From contig BSBN01000445.1 of the NCBI GenBank assembly GCA_027924645.1, forward strand, positions 248,001 to 312,000: a stretch of 64,000 nt of DNA, read 5' to 3'. Below, piece after piece: positions 1-11,508 of the stretch. Under the pieces are notes generated by a model, which was not told the DNA's origin, ran no database searches, and saw only the letters and a program-made list of their open reading frames with translations. The translations under genes were made by a program, and so were the position numbers. The stretch's first letter is position 1. Each line of letters begins with the position of its first letter. Origin of the DNA: Cunninghamia lanceolata. Taxonomy: Eukaryota > Streptophyta > Pinopsida > Cupressales > Cupressaceae.

Positions 1-2000
1 TTATGATGATTATGTTGATGCAACACTTATGTTGATGCAACACTTATGTTGATTACGTTGATGCTTCTATAGATTACGATTTAGACATGATGTTTCTACA
101 TGCTTATGATGTTTGACTTAATGATATATGCGATGATTATCTATATGCGATGATTGTTACATGTGTTGATTTCTATAATGCAAAATGACATGAGTCATGT
201 ATGCTTGCACTAAGATGGTTTAACTGATGATCTTTCTATGTATGTTTTTGCATTATTTTGTTTTTTATCATGATATACATATGAAACTAATAATGAATGA
301 ATGATGTGAGTATATGACTCTTGCTATGGATGACTTACGATGTCCTTGTGTTTATGCATCCTAATGAACAAAATGATATGCATCTCTGATGGTGGACCTG
401 ATTATGACACACAATGATTTATTTTTGTTAATACCAAGTATACTCAATCTTAATAACAATACACTTTTCAGAAGAAATTGTTAGAAAATCAATTGGATAA
501 TGAATGGAAATGATAATGAAAGATAAGAAATGGGATAATGAATGACTTGATAATGGTTAATGAATAACGTAAGATAAGAAATTGGATAATGATAGATAAT
601 AAATTGGATAATGAAAAGATCACAAAGACACATGGATTTTGGTAAAATGATAAAACTTTTATAATGAAATGGAATGCAACAGGATAATAATGGATATGAA
701 TTCTTGTCATCTTTGATTGTGCGAGTATTTGAAGTACTTTGTTTCATCATTGAGCTTTTAAATGTTGTAAGAAAATATAAGCATCTAGGTATAATTAAAC
801 CATGATGACCTGAGTATCTCACATGGATTTTGATTTAGCAAGTTAATACAATCATCTAAGTATAATTGAACCAAGATGACCTGAGTATTGCTTGCGTATC
901 AACAGACAAGGATTAAACCTATTTCATGTTTAGACATTTGATGTCCTCAATGATCATTATGTTGATCATGTCTTTAGGCAAGGCTCTCACATTACTAAAG
1001 ATAAAATCCATAAACAACAGAAAAATAAAATGATTATGCCCCCATCATAGCTTCTCTAGTTTAAAACATCCTTGAGTAGCATAGAAAGACATAATAACAA
1101 AAATCATGATATAAGACTTTTAAATCAATCACTGAAAAACTTTCTTGCCCCAAAACCATGTTTTCTTGCAATAACTTGATAGAATCAGTTTGATGTCTTA
1201 GGCCAAAAGGGATTTGTCAAGTGTAGCTTTGTTGTCCTTTGTGTCAAGATGATGTTGAAAGTTTGCTTGTCACACTGCTTGTTGTCTAGTGATAAAACCT
1301 TGATCCGATTGTTTACCCTCTAAATTTATAGCATTCAATAATTCTATTCTCTGACTAGGTCAAGGATTTGCCCCCAGTCGAGTAAAGGATTGATTTATTA
1401 TGGATGAACTGACAATTAACAAATGTGACGGGCCCTAAGGGATTGACCTAGTGCCTCGGGGGCTCATTTCTAAATGGCCTTGCCTATGTGATGACACGGA
1501 GGCAACGTAGTTCGGGGTGGACCTATGTGGACCTAAAGACCTAGGCGATGAGAAATGGTGCAGATTCGAATGGATAAAGGATGTATGACATGGGGTGGAA
1601 TGGATGGAAAAGGAGCCTCGGGGGCACATCAGTGATGGCCTTACCTATGTGATAACTCAGAGGTGACAGTTTGGAAATGACTAACACTGGCAATGTAATT
1701 GCAATAGGACAAACGATATGGTAGTGCGATGGGATGACCCTACTGGATAAGATGATAGAGGTGACAAGTCACCAAGCTATGGTAGGTCATTGCGGGGTAG
1801 ATCATTGCGGTGCGGGGTAGATGCGAAATGGATGTGGTTAAAATGGATGAGTACGATAGGAAAGATGGATGCGGGTTGGGTTGTACTTACAAATGGAGGT
1901 AGCAGTTAGTCGCAAATAGTGCCCGTTTCCAAGTTTTCACCACTTACTTCTATTTGTACCATTTTTTATTTTTATTTTTTTATCCCTTGCATTACGGTTA
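1..2000 (-). other. E1 3' non-coding region (no supported gene)
   Basis: No supported coding sequence downstream of the E1 pol stop at 2001. Positions 1-480 are rich in ATGATG/TGATGC words. Positions 480-660 hold degenerate AT-rich repeats around AAGATAAGAAATTGGATAATG (period about 52). A near-repeat containing GATGACCTGAGTAT occurs at about 782 and 853. Another degenerate direct repeat built on GCCTCGGGGGC and GGCCTT.CCTATGTGAT lies at about 1454 and 1615. The same kinds of words (CCTGAGTACT, GCAGGTTTTCAC-like) occur in E2 at 9.3-11.5 kb, so this stretch is the equivalent 3' region. Any E1 counterpart of the E2 PMD gene would lie left of the window. Confidence 0.6.
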
Positions 2001-3130
2001 TTAGATATAGAACCTTTGAAGGTGCATACTGTTGATGGGATCATCAAACACTTCCCCTTCTGATGTTGAAAGTTGATACGCCCCTGATCCATAGGCCGCG
2101 ATTATGACATAAGGACCCAACCAGTTAGGTTCAAACTTCCCCTTCTTCTCTCTATCCTGTTGATTGTGTGGGTTCTCTCTTAGGACCAGATCATCTACTT
2201 GAAAAACCTGTGGCTTAACCTTGTGATTGTAGCTCCTTAACATTCTCTGTTAGTATGCCTTAAAATGGTTAAAGGCATGTTGTCTCTGTTCTTCTAACAG
2301 TTTTAGTTCTTGAAGCCTTGATACTCTATATTCCCCATCATTTATAAGTCCTTTTAATGACACCCTAAGGGAAGGAATTTCAACTTCAATAGGCGATATG
2401 GCTTCTGAGCCATAGACAAGGGTGTATGGTGTCACACCTGTGGGTGTGCGTATACTCGTTATGTAGGCCCACAAAGGGGGGTTCAATTGCATATGCCAGT
2501 CCCAGCCAGCGTCATCGACAGTCTTTTTGAGTATCTTCAAAATGGTTGTATTTGATGCCTCAGCTTAGCTGTTACCTTGTGGGTAGTATGGGGTGGAGAA
2601 ATGATGTTGGATATGGAACTTATCACAGAGTTCCTATACATCCTGATTCTTGAAGGGTCTTCCATTATCTATGACAATGGATAATGGGATACCATATCTG
2701 CATATGATATAGTTAAAGATGAAGGATGAAATCTATTTCACTGTGATGGTGGTTAATGGAACGACCTCAATCCACTTTGTAAAATACTCTGTGGCTATGA
2801 TAATGAATTTGTGACTGTTGGAGGAGAAAGGGTGAATCTTGCCTACTAGATCAAGTCCCCATTGACAGAAGGGCCAGGGTGTTGTTAAGGGTTGTAACCC
2901 TAAGTAGGTGCATGTATCAGATTACCATGAACCTGGCATTTCTTACACCGCTCGATGAAATGATAGGAATATTTTTCCATGCTCGGCCAGTAATATCCTA
3001 AACACATGAGTTTCTTCACCAAAGTAGGACCACTAGAGTGCATCCCGCATATGCCTTCATGAACCTCCCTTAGAGTGGTCTGATATTCATCACTATCTAA
3101 ACACCTAAGGAGAGTACCATCTAGACCTCG
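2001..3130 (-). pseudogene. E1 integrase (Ty3/gypsy, Tat lineage), degraded
   Basis: Encodes the enzyme that would insert element cDNA into the genome. The HHCC zinc finger is readable at about 3064-2930 (HEGICG...CKKC). The core follows, with the first Asp in WGLDLVG (about 2850), the second Asp in VIDNGRPF (about 2660) and the catalytic Glu in AEASN just before 2540. The C-terminal part ends in NSMHLQRFYI at 2001. All three catalytic acids are readable, but stop codons (for example a TAA just before AEASN) and frameshifts separate the pieces, so no product is expected. It is the last pol domain of E1, directly downstream of the archaeal-type RNase H. Confidence 0.85.
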
Positions 3131-3300
3131 TCTATATAGAGTGTTAACAATAATGGTATATCTGGAGGATTGGCGTATGAATGGTTGTTTGACAAGTCGG
3201 GAGGTAGGATATTCTCTTTAAGATAGGTGTAAATCTTACCATATAAAGGAGAATTGACTCCTATGATGTAAGATGGTATTATTTTCTGGGCTTTCATAGG

Positions 3301-3745
3301 CTAGATGGGAGATTGGCTCCACCAAAAACTCATAACGTGATTGATTCCAAGGATATCTAGAAGGGATGAAATAGTGGCCATTGCATCTGTTGCTTTGTTT
3401 TCCAACCTTGGCATTTGTTCGAAGGAGATCACAACGAAATATTCCTTGAAGTCATCCACCATACGCTTGTATGGTATCAGCTTCTCGTCCTTTGTTTGGT
3501 ACTTGTCATTTATTTGATTAATGACCAGTTGTGAATCCCCATACACATGAAACTCTTTGATCTTCCACTCAACTGCCATCTTCATGCCGATAACCAAGGC
3601 TTCATACTCATCCACATTGTTGGTGCACGGGAACAGAAGTCTGTATGATTTAGGGATTGTATCCCCCTATGGTGTTACTAGCAAGATGCCTGCTCTAGAT
3701 CCATGTTGCATGTATGACCCATCAAAGTAGACCTTCCAAGCTATT
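3301..3745 (-). pseudogene. E1 archaeal-type RNase H (second RNase H, aRNH)
   Basis: A second RNase H domain between the RT-associated RNase H and integrase, the diagnostic feature of Tat-lineage Ty3/gypsy elements. Readable parts are KVYFDGSY (about 3740), FPCTNN followed by EYEALVIGM (about 3640-3600), then VYGDSQLVINQI with the conserved Asp and a C-terminal motif around ENKATDAMA (about 3400). The segment up to 3615 and the one ending at 3301 are in related frames interrupted by stops. It is homologous throughout to 12,860-13,290 in E2. Confidence 0.8.
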
Positions 3746-3799
3746 GTCGTGATGTTGAATATAGATTCATCAGGAAACTCAAAACTCAAGGGGTTGTTA

Positions 3800-4300
3800 T
3801 CAATCAAAGAGGCATCCACCAAATTCACTGAAAATCATAACCCATTTAGATATTATACCTATTAAGGTAGCTTTGCTGAGTAGATACTTTCATGGGTCAA
3901 TCTTTGCCACCAGCTTTATGGAGTGAGAGAGCATGTAGTGTCTCCACTTTTGTGAAGTAAGACAACTACAAGGCATGCCCTTTCAATTGGTTTGTACTGA
4001 AGCTCATAACCTACTAATGTCCTACTGATATAGTAGATTGCCTGCTCTTTTCCTTCATGGTTTTCTTGTGCTAGCAATGCTCCCAATGCTATGGGTGTGG
4101 CTGATTTATATAATAGTAGAGGTTTGCCTTGAATTGGCGGCATTAGGACAGGTGGATTCATCAAATATTCTTTTAAGCATTGAAATGCTTGCTCACAATT
4201 ATCATCCCATTTGAATGGAACATTCTTATGCAACAGATGTGAGAATGGATGGCACTTGTCTGCCAGTTGGGAGATCAACCTTCTAATTTACTGCAACTTT
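3800..4300 (-). pseudogene. E1 RT-associated RNase H
   Basis: Continues directly from the RT at 4303. Readable words include ISQLADKCHPFSHLL, FKWDDNCEQAFQCLKEYL, PLLLYKSATPIALGALLAQ and QAIYYISRTLVGYEL, which is the usual Ty3/gypsy RT connection and RNase H sequence. The reading frame 4278-3916 ends in a frameshifted tail (KSGDTTCSLTP), where the family normally continues with a kLRHYML-like helix as seen in E2. In E1 this protein followed the RT in a single polyprotein. It is separated from the RT by a stop near 4300. Confidence 0.8.
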
Positions 4301-4302
4301 CC

Positions 4303-5221
4303 CTACAAAGACCATAGCTGACTCAGATTCTTACGTGGCGGCATTTCCATAATTGCTTTGACCTTTTTCGAGTCCACCTCTATTCCATTTGCTGATATGA
4401 TGTACCCAAGTAGTTTTACGGATGTTACTCCGAAAACACACTTTTTAGGATTCAACCTTACATTAAACTGCTCTAGCCTTGTGAATATTTTGTCCAAGAC
4501 TTCAAGATGTCCTTCTCTAGTGAGCGACTTCCCTAGGATATCATCAATGTAATCGTCCATGATGGTTTGCATCATGTCGTGAAAGATTGTTGTCATTGCC
4601 CGTTGATATGTTTCCCCTATATTCTTGAGATCGAATGGCATAACGCACCAACAATAGGTGCCCCATGGACATGTGAATGCTATTTTATGTTGATCCCCTG
4701 GTGCTATCTTGATTTGGTTATATCCAGAGAAACCATCCATTAAAGACAACATGGTGTGACCTGCTATGAGGTCAACGATGATATCAATGTTTGGTACAGG
4801 AAAATCATCTTTCAGACAAGCCTTATTTAAATCTCTAAAGTCGTTGCATAATTTGATTCTCTTGTTAGGCTTTGAAACAGGTACAATATTACCAACCCAC
4901 TTTGGGTAGTCAATGGCTCTAATGAACCCCACATCAAGTAACTTCTCAATGAGCTCTTCTTTTACCATTAAAGCTATGTGGGGGTGCATTTTCCTCAACT
5001 TATGTTTAACTAGCTTAGCTCCTGGAGCTAGTGATAGATGGTGCATGATTAAATCAGGATCAATACCTAGCATATTAGCGTAAGACCAAGCAAAGTTTAT
5101 CTACTTTCTTCTATAGAACTCAGCAAACTCTATCTTTTCTTGTGCAGTTAATGACTCTGCTTGATAAAGGAGTTTTGGATGTGCCTCTGTGCCAATGTTG
5201 ATTGGTTCTACTAGTTCCATC
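4303..5221 (-). pseudogene. E1 reverse transcriptase (Ty3/gypsy)
   Basis: The best preserved domain of E1: 256 uninterrupted codons from 5073 to 4303. The conserved RT blocks are in order: VGNIVPVSKPN, CNDFRDLNKAC, FPVPNIDIIVD, LMDGFSGYNQI (catalytic Asp block), FTCPWGTYCWCVMPF, TYQRAM, then YIDDIL at 4551-4540 (catalytic Asp pair), LNPKKCVFGV and LLGYIIS. All catalytic Asp residues are present. The reading frame extends upstream to the E2 insertion at 5221, and its continuation lies at 22,713 in the linker. It ends in WSL followed by a stop. Loss of function comes from lesions elsewhere rather than within this domain. Confidence 0.9.
5217..5221. repeat. Target-site duplication of E2, left copy (CCATC)
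   Basis: CCATC at 5217-5221 directly precedes the left LTR and is repeated at 22,713-22,717 directly after the right LTR. Removing E2 and one copy restores an in-frame E1 polyprotein across the site, which supports the call. Confidence 0.9.
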
Positions 5222-6263
5222 TATGTATGAAAAAAATTGAGAGGTAGAATGATAAAATCACAACAATGATAATAACAACTCAATTACCCATAACATAAAG
5301 AGATCGATCTAATTAAAAAGCCAATATCAATGAATAAATCAAATAAAATAAGAAAGACTTCACATAGATTGTATTGTTCTCTTTGTAAATATGTATATTG
5401 CTCGATAACGTTGCGAAACCATGTTTGCAATAAGCGGATGTAGGTTGTATTCATGCTCAAAGTGCTCTAGGGTGCTCAATGATGTGATGAATGCTCAATG
5501 CGCTGTAAATCCATGCTCAATGCTCAATCAACGGATGAAATAAATCCATAGAATGAATGGTTGAGATAAATCAAATAACTCATGTTGAATGTGCACAAGA
5601 CATGTGTCACTCCAAAAAGGTATTTTTATTAAGATAATTATTTTTTTGATAAAGATAGATTTGATTTCATAAATTAGAATGTTTTTTCTTCTAATTCATG
5701 AGTTGATGAAAATAAGATAAATTAAAGCCAATTAACTTAACTTTAGATTTGTCTTTTTTACAGTTCTAAAAATAAGGTTGATTGTGCACATGAGTTAACA
5801 TGATATTTTTAGAGGAATTTGAAAGATAATTGAAATTAAATAAATAAATTTATTTAATTGATTGTGCATGATAGAGGAATAGATAAGATATGAAGATTAT
5901 AAATAAAATACTTGATTTTATTTATTTTTAGAGTTTTGAGATAATTTAAATAAATTTGTATAATTTATTTAAATTTGGAAGAATAATTTATTTAATTAAA
6001 TAATGTAAATTATTTAATTGTAGATAAGAGAGAATTTTGTGATGAATTAATTAAATAATTGGATTTATTTAATTAATGTAGACTTGAAATTTGAAAAAGG
6101 ATAATGATTTAATTAAATAATAAAAATTATTTAATTTTGGAAGAATAAAGTTGATTTTGCTGAAATTAATTAAATAATTAGATTATTTAATTAACGTTTA
6201 AAATGCAAGTGATTTGATGAAATGCAAGTAATGTGATGACTTGGTCACTTTTGAGTGTCTACA
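5222..6263 (-). repeat. E2 3' LTR (left copy)
   Basis: 1042 bp, aligned from end to end with 21,614-22,712. The right-hand copy starts TGTGTATGA; this copy reads TATGTATGA, so the terminal TG has become TA. It ends TGTCTACA. Compared with the 5' LTR it lacks about 57 bp near 5500-5525 that hold the TATA box. The interior is very AT-rich, with repeated TTTAATTAAATAA words at 5820-6200. Confidence 0.93.
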
Positions 6264-6279
6264 TTTTGCCCCTCTTTGA
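6264..6279 (-). other. E2 polypurine tract
   Basis: On the minus strand the 16 nt abutting the 3' LTR read AAAGAGGGGCAAAA in their core. This is a purine-rich primer site for plus-strand DNA synthesis, in the expected place. Confidence 0.7.
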
Positions 6280-7295
6280 TGCAATACAGTTTATAGCATT
6301 GCATCAAGAAAATGATTGTTGAAGACATGATACAAATTTGATGCCCCTGTGTAGCAGGCGTAGGATGCCCCCTCGAGAGGAAAGACAGGGAAGCGACAGA
6401 AGGACTAGGTTGATGCTCGACTAGAAGATTACATGACGATGTAGAAAATAGCCTGGGGTGGGAGAAAAAGGGGAGGGACATTATAAATAGGTTCTAAGGG
6501 GTCAACATACCTCATTTGCACACTTAGAGTTATCAAAATTAGAGCTTGTAGCCTCCTAGCATAGTTTGTGAGAGCTTTGAGTGGAGAGAGTTTGCATCTT
6601 GTAGAGATGCCGATCCCTGTGCATCAGCATTAGGCGGAGTGGGTGTCGATGTACGGGAGACCAGCGGGAGCACCGGCAGCATTAAGTTTTCGATAACCTC
6701 TTTGCGTTGAATATTTAGGTCATTTCTAGGGTGGTTTCTAGGTTTTAGGTTATGTCATCCAAAAGCGCTGCACAATGCTAGCGCGCCTTTGGTGGTCAGC
6801 TAAAGTGCTTTTTGCACGCTAAAGTACACTTGGTAGTGCAGTAAAGCGTGTCTAGTAAAAGCTCGATACCTTTGGTTTTAGGATTCCATGTCGTAGCGCA
6901 GTTGGTATATCCTTGAAGTGTGTTTGGTAGTGCAGTAAGGAGTTGTTGGCAAACTAGTAATGTGATGTTGGTTAGGGTTTGTAAAAAATGCGGCACAAGT
7001 GCAAGTGCAGTAAGGCGCAATTAGAGATGCAGTAAAGCGCACTTGTGTAAAACAAGTCGCTTTTGGTATTGATAGCAAAGCGCGGATGTGTAAACAGTAA
7101 AGTGCTTGGGGTAGAACAATGAAGTGCTCTTGAAAAAATCAAGGCGCTTTTGGCTTTGTAAATAGGTTGACCTAGGAGTTGACCACTTAGGTTAGAGATG
7201 TGCAGGGTTGACCTAGGGTTTACATCACAGTGTTGTGATTGTAGATGTCCTTAGTGACTTGAGTATACTTAGAAAATGTGCAAAACGTCTGACAA
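6280..7295. other. E2 distal 3' region with degenerate ~20-bp repeats, no gene on the element strand
   Basis: Positions 6280-6750 hold no supported gene. From about 6760 to 7160 the plus strand repeats short words such as GCAGTAAAGCGC, CGCTTTTGGTA and GCGCCTTTGG. These are the reverse complement of the words repeated in the E2 leader (19,441-19,660; 20,890-21,080; 21,365-21,515). The two ends of the E2 interior therefore carry the same repeat family in opposite orientation. The region also lies immediately upstream of the plus-strand PMD gene, so it could serve as its 5' flank. Confidence 0.55.
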
Positions 7296-9228
7296 GTGGT
7301 TTTGTGGATGCAGAAAGTCCTTTCGCCTTTGATGTCGAGGGAGCGACACCACGTCATTGCAAACGAGGTGGTACAGATTACTTGGGAGGATGATGCATTC
7401 TTGGAGTACATGGGACTATGGCATGTGGCGCATTTGACACATATTAGGGTGAATCTCACCCTTTTGATAGCTATTGTGGAGAGATACCACAGTTAGACTT
7501 GCTCCTTCCACTTTCCGACAGGGGAGGCTACAGTGACACTTGAGGATGTGTATCGCATCCTCAAGATCTGATTGATGGAGAGAGAGTTGACTTTGACCCA
7601 GGGCGAGGTGAGGCTTGCATGATAGAGGTATTCTACACAGATGACCTGTGGATAGAGGATGGCGAGATCCATTGGGCTGATGTTCTGAGACTGTATGACA
7701 GGATCAGATAGATTGTGGCTACTATGGTTGGTGGCTTCCTCTACCTAGATAGGTGATCTTGAGGGTTATCAGTTAGATAGGGTATTGTATTATCCGGGAT
7801 GTTTACTCATGGCATCTGTTATGCATGGGGCCCTTGTGTTTTAAGGCAGCTATACTGGGACTTACATGACTATGTATACAAGAGAGGACAGAGCCTATCA
7901 GCTGGTGTTACTTTGTTATAGGTATGGGCTTAGGAGCACATCCCACTTATCATACCTATAACTCAGCATCGCCGCGAGATGGGGGAGCCATATGCATTTA
8001 TATATGAGTGAGTGATCACACACAGGCGGCTTAAATCTGTGAGCTTCTGGAGGTGACAGATTGATGAGATGGATATCTTCGTGTGGAGACCATGGCTACT
8101 GTGCAAGGCATGGGAGGACGAGCATGAGTAGCTGATGTACTATAAAACAAGCACGATATCTGTTTGGTTGATGCACAGATACTATTGAGAGATACCTACT
8201 TGAGCAGGTATTGAGACAATTTGGTTTACCACAGGGGTTGCCCGTTGGAGAGGTGACACATGCTAGAAAACGGCGGGAGGTTGGGGACTGGGATTCTGAG
8301 ATTCCAGTGGCTACAACATTGGTAGAGTTGCGGGGACTTGCCCCAGTGAGATGGGATTGGGATTCAAGACTGGCTGATCCAAGGACACTACCAGATTATG
8401 ACAGGTACTGGTAGACACACAAGCTAGTGAGACTGACCACACTAGGGGTGGCAGGAGCATTGTGAGAGTATTGGTGCCAGGTGGAGAGGTGAGGGTTAGA
8501 CGAGAGGCCAGACAGTAGGCCAGATAGTAGGTAGGTGGAGAGGAAAGAGACCAGTAGGCTGATGTATAGATGGCTGAGGAGGAGGATCCAGTCGCAGAGA
8601 CTAAGGTTCAGTAGGAACAGCAGCTGCTATAGGAGGAGATTACACAGAGGACTTGTTTGGAGCTCTAGATGGTTAGATTGAGACGAGACAAAGATGCAGC
8701 GAGGGCGGAGGCTAGACAGGCCCAGGCCCAGATATAGTTTTAGGTAGCAGTAGCAGCATAGAGAACGTTGGCAGCGGCACAGGTCATGCCAGCACTAGTG
8801 GCAGATGATGGGCAAATTGCCCAGTTGACTATGAAGAGGGACGTAGTAGTACAATTGTGTTTGATAGAAGAGGCCACCCTATAGAGGGTTAGGCGGGAGA
8901 GAGATGAGGCACTTCATGCTCTGAGTGCCAACCAGAGGACACTATACAGTGAGATCATCCGTGTGCAAGGAGAGCTTGTGTCAGCAGGCAGAGAGGATGA
9001 GTATTACAGAGATCTCTATGTTGGGGCGGTGCAGGCAAATCAGCAGGCGCCTAGCTATCGAGAGCGGAGTAGGTCAGGGGCATCTGCGTCACGCAGGACA
9101 GAGTAGTCAATGTCCTCAGTTAGAGGACCTTTTGGACCACCAGGGGGAGGAGGACCAGCAGGGGGACCTTTTGCGAATACCGATAGAGGACAGGGATCAC
9201 AGCAAGAGGGCAGCTCTACCCACTAGCT
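7296..9228 (+). pseudogene. Plant mobile domain (PMD, PF10536-type) protein with coiled-coil tail, antisense to E2 gag-pol
   Basis: Decayed gene on the strand opposite to E2 gag-pol. PMD proteins include the Arabidopsis MAIN/MAIL group, and PMDs are also known as cargo of plant transposons; the molecular role is poorly defined. A plausible ATG is at 7332. The PMD signature is strong: LLIAIVERYH, then FHFPTGEATVTLEDVYRIL (about 7510-7570), MVGGFLYLDR (about 7725), QLYWDLHDYVYKRGQ (about 7845), a segment matching LLQVWAWEHIPL with Q and W codons now TAG (about 7905-7950), and VLRQFGLPQGLP (about 8205). The tail (8573-9228, another frame) is Gln/Glu/Ala/Arg-rich, predicts a coiled coil, and ends in a Gly/Pro-rich stretch. 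Many TAG/TGA codons and at least two frameshifts make it non-functional. Full length was probably about 630-650 residues. Confidence 0.85.
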
Positions 9229-9239
9229 GCCACTAGAGC

Positions 9240-11508
9240 ATGTATTTTGTATATTGTATCATTTTTGTACCATGACAGACATTATATATTTTGACTTGAT
9301 ACATGCGTGCATCTGACGTATATTTTGTGGGCTCTTGATAGCGATGATGTACTTATTGATGTATATTTGGACGTATACATATGGACTGTTGATGTAGACA
9401 CAGACACTTGTATTTTTTATGACCTTCACATGATGATATATGATGACATATTATGCTCACTGATGTTCATGCTTTTTGTTTATGTATTTCTTTATGACAT
9501 GGATATGATGACATTTATGTATGATTATGGATTTATGTGATGATGTTTATGCTTATATGATGCTTATAGATGTATGACACATGATGACATGATGATATGA
9601 TATAAATGCTATGACATGCGATATCTAACATGTGGGTTTTGCAGATATCACCAGATGGTGATGGAGATAGAAGAAAGGAGATAGAAAAGATTGTTGATCG
9701 ATCCTTGCTTGAAAACTATATAAGGCTTTGGAGAAAATGGATAGGTAAATGAATGAGCTTGTTGCAACGGTTTCGCAAATGTTTATAAAGAGAAATCCTT
9801 ATTTTTGATATAGCACGTGGATAGTTTGCCACCAAGGTATAAAAGACCAAGGTGATGTGATATCCGAGTGCATGGATGTTGACTCTGCAAGTAAGCAGTT
9901 TGAACTTAGATCCCTTAGACATAATATAACCTTGTTGTATATGTGAATGAGCCATAGTCTTGAACATAAAATAAACTTCAATACATAAATGCAAGAAGAA
10001 TATTTAATATGTAAGATGCTAGGTCGTAACACACACCAGATAAATATGCTGCTAAGAAAGACGTTAAAGATCATTCCTCAAACATGGCACACAAAAGCAA
10101 TGACTATGCTCCCAATCTGTATTGCATCGCAACATACCAAGATTATAAATAAATCAAGGTAGTCTTGAATAGGTATTGGAAAAAAGGAACAAAAGATAAA
10201 CCAAAAAGCAAATTGACTGACTTACAAAGTAAACATACAACCAACATATTCTCTTTCCAAAGAGGTTGCTCAAGATAGATTGGATAGGAAAGATAACAAC
10301 CTTATCGTAGGAACGATGTGTCTGTTAAAGGGTGTTATCTATTAAGAGGATAATGTCTGGTTTCAAGAAATGCAACATGTCATATAAGACGTTTAGTCTG
10401 GTTTCAATCATGGAACATTCTGTGTAAGACAAGTGTGTTGATCTGTTGCTTGGTTGAGATTGATTTAGCTGATGTTGGCAATCGATACGTAGGACAGTAT
10501 ATGACTTTGCAAGTAGGTTTCTTTGCTTCAAGTTTGTTAAGGACTTTTTCTTTGAAAGGATGCATTTGTTTGTTGTTTTGCTGCTTGAGTTAGTCAAGTC
10601 GAGGTGAATGGATTGTGATAAATGGAAGACTAGAAAGATGACATGTCAATGGATTGAGGTGGGTGAAGAATGATGAATCGCATGTGCCTGAGTACTAGAA
10701 ACTTCCTCCGTATTGCAGACTGCTTACATACCCTGTATCCATGGGATCAAGGCACATTACGAGGAAAGATGAAAAATGATAATATGTAGTTCTAGGTAGA
10801 GTGATGAGTGGGTCAAGGTGTTTGAGCTTGGGTTGGTGAAAAGATGAGATCTTATGTACCTGAGTACTGGAAACTTCCTTTGTAATCTAAACTGCCTACA
10901 TACCCATATCCATGGGATCAAGGTACCTTAAGATTAAGATGAGATGATATGTAGTTCTGGTGGGTGAGGTTTGTAAGAAAAGTGTTGTCGTTGAGGAGAG
11001 ATGGTTGAAGTGCTTGTGTTTTTGTTTGGATTGTTGATGTGTTTTTTCTTTTGTATTTTATTTGAAGGGTGAAGTGTTTGTTGTTGTGAAACACGAACAA
11101 AGATCCATTCCTAGACCTAGGTTAAGGAAAGAGTTGCCCCCATTCTGGTAGAGGTGTTTGCATGGATGACTGATGGATAAGACATAGAAAGTTTGACCTA
11201 GGACAAGACAGTGATAACTATTGACATAGAGCAAGATGCAAGATGACGACAATAGACATTGACAATTTTCCAAGCTATTCTAGATAGTGAGATGGAAATG
11301 CAAACAAGGTCAATGGTTTTATTATGGATGGATGGATGAAGTTTGTTGTGAAATGGTCATGGAATGAACAAGACTCGATAGATGATGGATGTTGACTCTA
11401 CACAGCGCCTGTTTGCCAGGTTTTCACTATGGTACTTATCCAAGGCCCCTGTTTACCAGGTTTTCACCAAAGAACAGATTATTTTTGTTTTGTGTTTTTT
11501 TTTTAGGA
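9240..11508 (-). other. E2 3' region between PMD gene and integrase, non-coding
   Basis: No supported gene on either strand. Positions 9290-9610 are rich in GATGAC/ATGATG words, giving spurious frames. A degenerate direct repeat with a 172-bp offset (about 10,670 and 10,842) contains CCTGAGTACT, GAAACTTCCT and ATCCATGGGATCAAGG; words from the same family occur in E1 at 780-910. A short duplicated word, TGTTTGCCAGGTTTTCAC and TGTTTACCAGGTTTTCAC, occurs at about 11,408 and 11,447, just downstream of the pol stop. Confidence 0.6.

Noticed and set aside
481..822. Minus-strand open frames of 113 and 73 codons
   Set aside because: They arise from low-complexity ATAATGA-type repeats and have no protein-family character.
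7220..7459. Minus-strand open frames opposite the PMD gene
   Set aside because: They are shadows of the PMD frame; the plus strand carries the recognisable motifs.
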